Assembly: GCA_913777325.1 (NCBI GenBank)
Contig: CAJYSA010000058.1
Span: 1 to 50,055, forward strand
Length of the DNA stretch: 50,055 nt
Direction of reading: 5' to 3'
DNA from: an uncultured Sphingomonas sp.
GTDB taxonomy: Bacteria; Pseudomonadota; Alphaproteobacteria; Sphingomonadales; Sphingomonadaceae
How positions within the stretch are numbered: position 1 is the first letter of the stretch; each line of letters opens with the position of its first letter. A program made the translations under genes and the position numbers. The notes under the pieces were generated by a model. The model was not told the DNA's origin, searched no databases, and was given only the letters and a program-made list of their open reading frames with translations. Of this stretch, positions 45,031 to 50,055 are shown in pieces.

Positions 45031-45210
45031 TCAGGCGTCGACCGCGATGACCTCGCGACCGTTGTAGTGACCGCACGCGGTGCACAGATTGTGCGGACGC
45101 TTCAGCTCGCCGCAGTTCGGGCATTCCTGGAACGCCTCGACCGACAATGCGTCGTGCGCGCGGCGCATGCCACGGCGTGAGGGGGAAGTCTTTCGCTTGG
45201 GGACGGCCAT
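45031..45210 (-). CDS. rpmF: 50S ribosomal protein L32
   Basis: 59 residues: [20 protein letters not shown], then a segment ending in a CPNCGE...CTACGHYNG zinc-knuckle pair (Cys30, 33, 43, 46). The basic N-terminus and the four-Cys C-terminus are typical of the zinc-binding form of L32. It heads the rpmF-plsX-fabH-ihfA row. The region upstream (45211-45422) shows no gene. Confidence 0.97.
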   Translation of the reverse strand: MAVPKRKTSPSRRGMRRAHDALSVEAFQECPNCGELKRPHNLCTACGHYNGREVIAVDA

Positions 45211-45422
45211 CGTGGCACCTTGATCTGTCTAGTATTTCATAAGAGCGACGAACCGGTGCACGGTGCCGCGCGGACGATGCGAGCACCGGCCGCGGCAGAC
45301 AGCCGGGCATCGGCTCGCATCGCGAAGCCCCGCGCCTATAGCGATTTCGCCGACAGTTGCAAGCAAAGCCCGTCACACGACCTCCAGCCCATCAACGCAC
45401 GGCGCACGCCGACGTGCCCCCG

Positions 45423-46082
45423 TCAGGCCGACAAGGCGCGGTCGCTGACGAACATGTTGTGCGCGCGCTCATGCGCGAACGTGCTGGGCTTCCCGTGACC
45501 GGGGATGAACGCGGTGTCGTCACCCAGCGGCCACAACTTCGTGACGATCGATTCGATCAACTGCTTGTGGTTGCCCTGCGGCAGATCGGTCCGTCCGACG
45601 GAGCCCTGGAACAGCACATCGCCGACCTGCGCGAATCGGGAGGGTGCATGGTGGAAGATCACATGGCCGGCGGTGTGCCCGGGCGTATGATAGACGTTCA
45701 GCGTCAGCTCGCCGATCGTCACCGTATCGCCCTCGTCCAGCCACCGGTCAGGCTCGAACACCACGCCATCGATGCCCCACTGCCGCCCATCTTCGTCGAG
45801 CCGCGCCAGCCAGAAACGATCGTCTTCATGCGGCCCCTCGATCGGCACGCCCAGCCGCTCGGCAAGCGGCTTGGCCGCGCCGGCATGATCGATGTGCCCG
45901 TGGGTCAGCAAAATCTTCTCGACCGTAACCCCGGCCTGTTCGATCGCCGACAGGATCCGAGGCAGGTCGCCGCCAGGATCGACGACCGCCGCCCGGTTCG
46001 TGGCCGTACACCAGATCAGCGTGCAATTCTGCTCGATCGCCGTGACGGGGACGATCGCGGCGCGTAACGATGTGGGGGTCAT
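45423..46082 (-). CDS. MBL-fold metallo-hydrolase (glyoxalase II-like)
   Basis: 219 residues from the ATG at 46082. The binuclear metal motif THGHIDHAG (His61, His63, Asp65, His66) is followed by TPGHTAGHV, GDVLFQGSVGRTDLP and PGHGKPS, the remaining metal ligands. This pattern matches the YcbL/GloB2 group of small hydroxyacyl-glutathione hydrolase-like enzymes. Thioester hydrolysis is probable but the physiological substrate is not established. It is divergent from pabBC by about 120 bases. Confidence 0.9.
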   Translation of the reverse strand: MTPTSLRAAIVPVTAIEQNCTLIWCTATNRAAVVDPGGDLPRILSAIEQAGVTVEKILLTHGHIDHAGAAKPLAERLGVPIEGPHEDDRFWLARLDEDGRQWGIDGVVFEPDRWLDEGDTVTIGELTLNVYHTPGHTAGHVIFHHAPSRFAQVGDVLFQGSVGRTDLPQGNHKQLIESIVTKLWPLGDDTAFIPGHGKPSTFAHERAHNMFVSDRALSA

Positions 46083-46202
46083 GCGGAAGCTCCTGCGCGA
46101 AGGCCGATCGCCCGGCTCCGATACGCGCGCCTTGCTAGCTCCGACCTTTGTCGGAGGCAACGCGGCTTGCGGGGGATGCGGTGCGCAGGCATCAAGGTAA
46201 CG

Positions 46203-47948
46203 ATGCGTCTCGCCGCCCCCTTCGTCCTGCTCCACGATGCCCGGTCGCCGGCCGAACAGGCGCGGCTGTACACCGCTCCGCGCCGGATCCTGATCGCGAA
46301 CACCCCGGACGAGGTCGGCGGAGTATTGGCGGCGATCCGCGAGTGGTCCGGCGCGGCAGCGGGGTTCCTGTCCTATGGCGCGGGCGCGGCGTTCGAACCG
46401 GCGGCAGGTGGCGGCGCCGCCTCCACCACGCCGCTTGCCTGGTTCGGGCTGTTCGATGGCCACCAGCAGGTGGCGGACGTCAACGCGTTGCTTCCAGATC
46501 CCGCCGGGGCATGGACCGGCACGCCCGAACCGGAGCCGTCGCGCGCCGAATATCGCGCGATGTTCGACGCGGCGCAGGCATTGATCCGTGCGGGCGACCT
46601 GTACCAGCTGAACCTGACGTTCCGTGCCAAGATGCCGTTCCGGGGCGATCCGCTGGCCCTCTACGCCGGGCTGCGCGCGACCGCGAAGGCCGGATGGAGC
46701 GCGCTGATCGCGACGGGCGAGCAAACGCTGCTATCGCTTTCACCCGAATTGTTCTTCACGCGCGATGGAGGCGTGCTGACGAGCCGCCCGATGAAGGGCA
46801 CCGCCCGTCGGCATGCCGATCCCGCGATCGATCTGGCGGTGGCGCGAACGCTGGCGGGTGATGCCAAGCAGCGCGCCGAGAATCTGATGATCGTCGACCT
46901 GATGCGCAACGATTTGTCGCGGGTCGCGGTGCCCGGCAGCGTGGCGGTGCCCGAATTGTTCGCGGTCGAACGGTACCCGACCGTTCATCAGATGACGTCG
47001 ACCGTCACGGCGACGCTGGCGCCGGACCGGGATGCGGTCGATGTGCTGACCGCCCTGTTTCCCTGCGGATCGATCACCGGCGCGCCCAAGGTGCGCGCGA
47101 TGCAGGCGATCGCCGCGATCGAGGGCGGCACCCCGCGCGGCGCCTACACGGGGGCGATCGGACGCATCGACGCGGATGGCGACGCGGCGTTCAATGTCGC
47201 GATCCGCACGCTGACGATCGACGATGGCGCCGAGCATGCGACGATCGGGATCGGCGGAGGGATCGTCGCCGATTCGCGCGCCGAAGACGAATGGGACGAA
47301 GCGCTGGCGAAGGCGGCGTTTCTGACACGCGAGCGGCGGCCGGTTGACCTGCTGGAGACGATGGCCTTCGACCCGGACGAGGGATTGCTGCGGATCGATC
47401 GCCATCTCGATCGGCTGCGCACCAGCGCGGCGGCATTGGGCATCACGTTCGACCGGCATGATGCCCGCAATGAGTTGCAGGCCGCCACCTTCCGTCTGCG
47501 GGCGCCCGCGCGGGTACGATTGCTGGTGGCCCAAAGCGGCGCCTTGGCGATCGAGGTCGCCGCCGCACCGCCCGCGCCCGACGCGCCGCTGCGTGTCACA
47601 CTCGTACCGCTTCCGGTGACGGAGCGGGACTGGCGCCTGCGTCATAAGACCAGCGACCGGCGCTTCTATGATGCAGCGCGCGTTGCCGCCGGCGCAGAGG
47701 AGGTCATCTTCATCGCACCGGACGGGCGGGTGACCGAAGGCAGCTTCACCAACGTCTTCGTGCGGCGGGGCGTCACCTTGATCACCCCACGCGCCGGCCC
47801 GCTGCTGCGCGGCGTGCTGCGCGGCGAACTGCTCGATACCGGGTGGGCGATCGAGGGCGATCTGTTCGCGGATGATCTGCGCGAGGGATTGTTCGTGGGG
47901 AATGCGTTGCGCGGACTAATGCCAGCCACGCTCGCGGTTGCACAATGA
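46203..47948 (+). CDS. pabB: Aminodeoxychorismate synthase component I fused to aminodeoxychorismate lyase
   Basis: 581 residues in two enzymes. Residues to about 370 are the chorismate-binding PabB domain, with NLTFRAKMPF, the SRPMKGTARRHADP block and GSITGAPKVRAM (about 288-299). From about 380 (VDLLETMAFD...) follows a class IV aminotransferase fold like PabC; the PLP lysine is in RHKTSDRRFYD (about residue 482), and VTEGSFTNVFV is the family signature. Together they turn chorismate, with ammonia from a separate PabA, into 4-aminobenzoate for folate. No pabA is in the window. The ATG at 46203 is the best start. Confidence 0.94.
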   Translation: MRLAAPFVLLHDARSPAEQARLYTAPRRILIANTPDEVGGVLAAIREWSGAAAGFLSYGAGAAFEPAAGGGAASTTPLAWFGLFDGHQQVADVNALLPDPAGAWTGTPEPEPSRAEYRAMFDAAQALIRAGDLYQLNLTFRAKMPFRGDPLALYAGLRATAKAGWSALIATGEQTLLSLSPELFFTRDGGVLTSRPMKGTARRHADPAIDLAVARTLAGDAKQRAENLMIVDLMRNDLSRVAVPGSVAVPELFAVERYPTVHQMTSTVTATLAPDRDAVDVLTALFPCGSITGAPKVRAMQAIAAIEGGTPRGAYTGAIGRIDADGDAAFNVAIRTLTIDDGAEHATIGIGGGIVADSRAEDEWDEALAKAAFLTRERRPVDLLETMAFDPDEGLLRIDRHLDRLRTSAAALGITFDRHDARNELQAATFRLRAPARVRLLVAQSGALAIEVAAAPPAPDAPLRVTLVPLPVTERDWRLRHKTSDRRFYDAARVAAGAEEVIFIAPDGRVTEGSFTNVFVRRGVTLITPRAGPLLRGVLRGELLDTGWAIEGDLFADDLREGLFVGNALRGLMPATLAVAQ

Positions 47949-47965
47949 CGCGCGCCGACGCATAG

Positions 47966-49198
<1,233 letters not shown>

Positions 49199-49310
49199 GC
49201 CGCTTTTCGAAACGATCGCTTTCCGGGTCGGCGATGGTGTGGCAGCTTTGCTGTCGCTATATCGCCGATGAACGAACCGCCCAGCGATCGTTCAGGCGCA
49301 GAATCTACAA

Positions 49311-49365
49311 ATGTCCATCGTCGTCGCTGCGGCCCGGTGCCGCGCGGCAGACACACGATGGACAT
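49311..49365 (+). promoter_or_regulatory. Structured leader before the 48-aa gene
   Basis: A 10-bp perfect inverted repeat (ATGTCCATCG at 49311-49320, CGATGGACAT at 49356-49365) encloses an inner GCTGCGG/CCGCGCGGC stem. It ends about 34 bases before the 48-aa start. It could be a 5' UTR fold, a terminator remnant or an sRNA; the function is inferred. Confidence 0.45.
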
Positions 49366-49398
49366 GCCGCCGATGCGGCCAAGGAAAAGAGAGCAGCA

Positions 49399-49545
49399 AT
49401 GACCCGCTTCATCAAGTCGAGCTTCGCATGGCAGTTTGCCGGTGGCTTCGTGCTGGGTGCGATGGGCATGATGGCGGCGCATGTCACGCAGCCTGAGATG
49501 CCGGCGAACGCCTATGCGGCTAATGCGGTGCACGCCGCACGCTGA
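49399..49545 (+). CDS. Small single-helix membrane protein, 48 aa
   Basis: MTRFIKSSFAWQFAGGFVLG... with one membrane helix (about 12-28, QFAGGFVLGAMGMMAAH) containing GxxxG-like spacing, and a hydrophilic tail ending NAVHAAR. The ribosome site AAGGAAAAGAGAG is strong. No homologue family is recognised; similar tiny proteins are common in sphingomonads. A strong leader structure lies upstream and a lipoprotein MsrA gene downstream, but no functional link is shown. Confidence 0.75.
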   Translation: MTRFIKSSFAWQFAGGFVLGAMGMMAAHVTQPEMPANAYAANAVHAAR

Positions 49546-49582
49546 TCTGGCGGACGGAACTATAGCGCCCCATATTCATGAT

Positions 49583-50055
49583 ATGAGGCTCCTTTCCGCA
49601 TCGCTCGCGGCCCTGCCGCTCTTCCTTGCTGCCTGTGGCACCGCCCGGGCGGAACAAGCCGTCCCCATCCCGGCTGCGGCGCATGACGTGCCACCCTCGC
49701 CGGGCTTGCAGACCGCTGTCCTGGCAGGCGGCTGTTTCTGGGGCATGGAAGCCGTGTTCCAGCAGGTGAAGGGCGTGCGCGATGTCGTCGCCGGCTATGC
49801 GGGCGGCACGCCGCAGACCGCAAATTACAATGCGGTCAGCGGCGAGACGACGCGCCACGCCGAGGCGATTCGAATCACGTACGATCCGCGCGTGATCAGC
49901 TATGCCTCGCTGCTGCGCGTTTACTTCTCAATCGCGCATGATCCGACCCAGCTTAATCGCCAGGGACCGGACAGCGGCACCAGCTATCGCTCGGCAATTT
50001 TCCCGCAGACGCCCGTGCAGCGCGCGGTCGCCGCCGCTTATATCGCGCAGCTTGG
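49583..50055 (+). CDS. msrA: Peptide-methionine (S)-S-oxide reductase, lipoprotein form, 5' part
   Basis: Reduces methionine-S-sulfoxide in damaged proteins, presumably in the periplasm. The visible part is about 157 residues and runs off the window. A lipoprotein signal with lipobox LAAC (Cys18) precedes the catalytic motif GGCFWGME (Cys51), followed by VVAGYAGG and YRSAIFP, diagnostic for MsrA. The start ATG at 49583 gives the signal sequence MRLLSASLAALPLFLAAC. The downstream part (resolving Cys, possible MsrB fusion) is not visible. Confidence 0.95.
   Translation, partial: MRLLSASLAALPLFLAACGTARAEQAVPIPAAAHDVPPSPGLQTAVLAGGCFWGMEAVFQQVKGVRDVVAGYAGGTPQTANYNAVSGETTRHAEAIRITYDPRVISYASLLRVYFSIAHDPTQLNRQGPDSGTSYRSAIFPQTPVQRAVAAAYIAQL

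Noticed and set aside
45211-45422. Possible gene or RNA upstream of rpmF
   Set aside because: No coding-like frame or convincing RNA fold is visible in these 210 bases; it is likely just the shared upstream region.
45423-46724. Extended N-terminus for the MBL-fold hydrolase reaching 46724
   Set aside because: The extension is antisense to the pabB domain and has no family similarity; the ATG at 46082 gives a normal-sized enzyme.

Overview
This window looks like chromosomal DNA of a sphingomonad (Alphaproteobacteria, Sphingomonas or a close relative). The base composition is clearly GC-rich, GTG and TTG starts are common, neighbouring genes are often coupled by ATGA, GTGA or TTGA overlaps, and the proteins have a sphingomonad character: a TonB-dependent receptor with an EDIVVTGAR box, a PabB-PabC fusion, IalB-like and DUF2141 envelope proteins, and an alphaproteobacterial coxB-coxA...ctaB-ctaG-coxC-surf1 block. 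I saw no tRNA, rRNA, CRISPR array, phage or transposase gene. The genus is an inference; no marker gene settles it.

Layout. 1-9042: argG (5' part only), a secreted S46 peptidase, an EF-hand protein, cyclopropane fatty acid synthase, thrC with a coupled methyltransferase, a repeat-rich gap, then ccmB-ccmA-zincin on the minus strand and phhB. 9043-13760: a two-gene operon of a YqcI/YcgG heme N-oxygenase-like protein and a DUF1989 protein, a 53-aa protein, then fdhD and an FdhF/YdeP molybdoenzyme. 13865-21707: TonB-dependent receptor, a fused permease/binding-protein ABC importer with its ATPase, an SDR, dnaN and a small outer membrane barrel. 21869-26425: IalB-like protein, rlmN, TSUP transporter, a flavin reductase, and a cytochrome b / molybdopterin lipoprotein pair. 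26550-34760 (minus strand): the aa3 cytochrome oxidase locus in transcription order coxB, coxA, GNAT, epoxide hydrolase-like protein, ctaB, a 45-aa membrane protein, ctaG, coxC, DUF983, surf1. 34950-38744: pyrE, pdxJ, acpS, lepB and an AI-2E family permease, tightly packed. 38813-42191: an unnamed polytopic membrane protein, DUF2141 protein, glycosyltransferase and a convergent DUF2334 deacetylase-like protein. 42232-45210 (minus strand): rpmF, plsX, fabH, ihfA and a MerR regulator. 45423-50055: an MBL-fold hydrolase, pabBC, an aspartate-type aminotransferase, a 48-aa protein and the 5' part of a lipoprotein MsrA.

How the genes work together. Most of the window is core metabolism: terminal oxidase assembly, cytochrome c maturation (ccmAB only), membrane lipid synthesis (plsX, fabH, acpS, cfa), amino acids, folate, pyridoxal phosphate and pyrimidines. 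Several enzymes depend on PLP (ThrC, the aminotransferase, PabC), and PdxJ makes that cofactor. Three genes belong to molybdenum enzymology (fdhD, the YdeP-type enzyme and the SUOX-fold lipoprotein).

Most worth following up: the N-oxygenase/DUF1989 operon, which sits behind a 22-bp near-perfect palindrome; the cytochrome b/Mo-lipoprotein pair; the envelope cluster at 38813-42191; the two non-respiratory genes inserted in the cox locus; and several GC-rich hairpins and repeats, notably the argG leader hairpin, the repeat block at 6789-7065 and a structured leader before the 48-aa protein.
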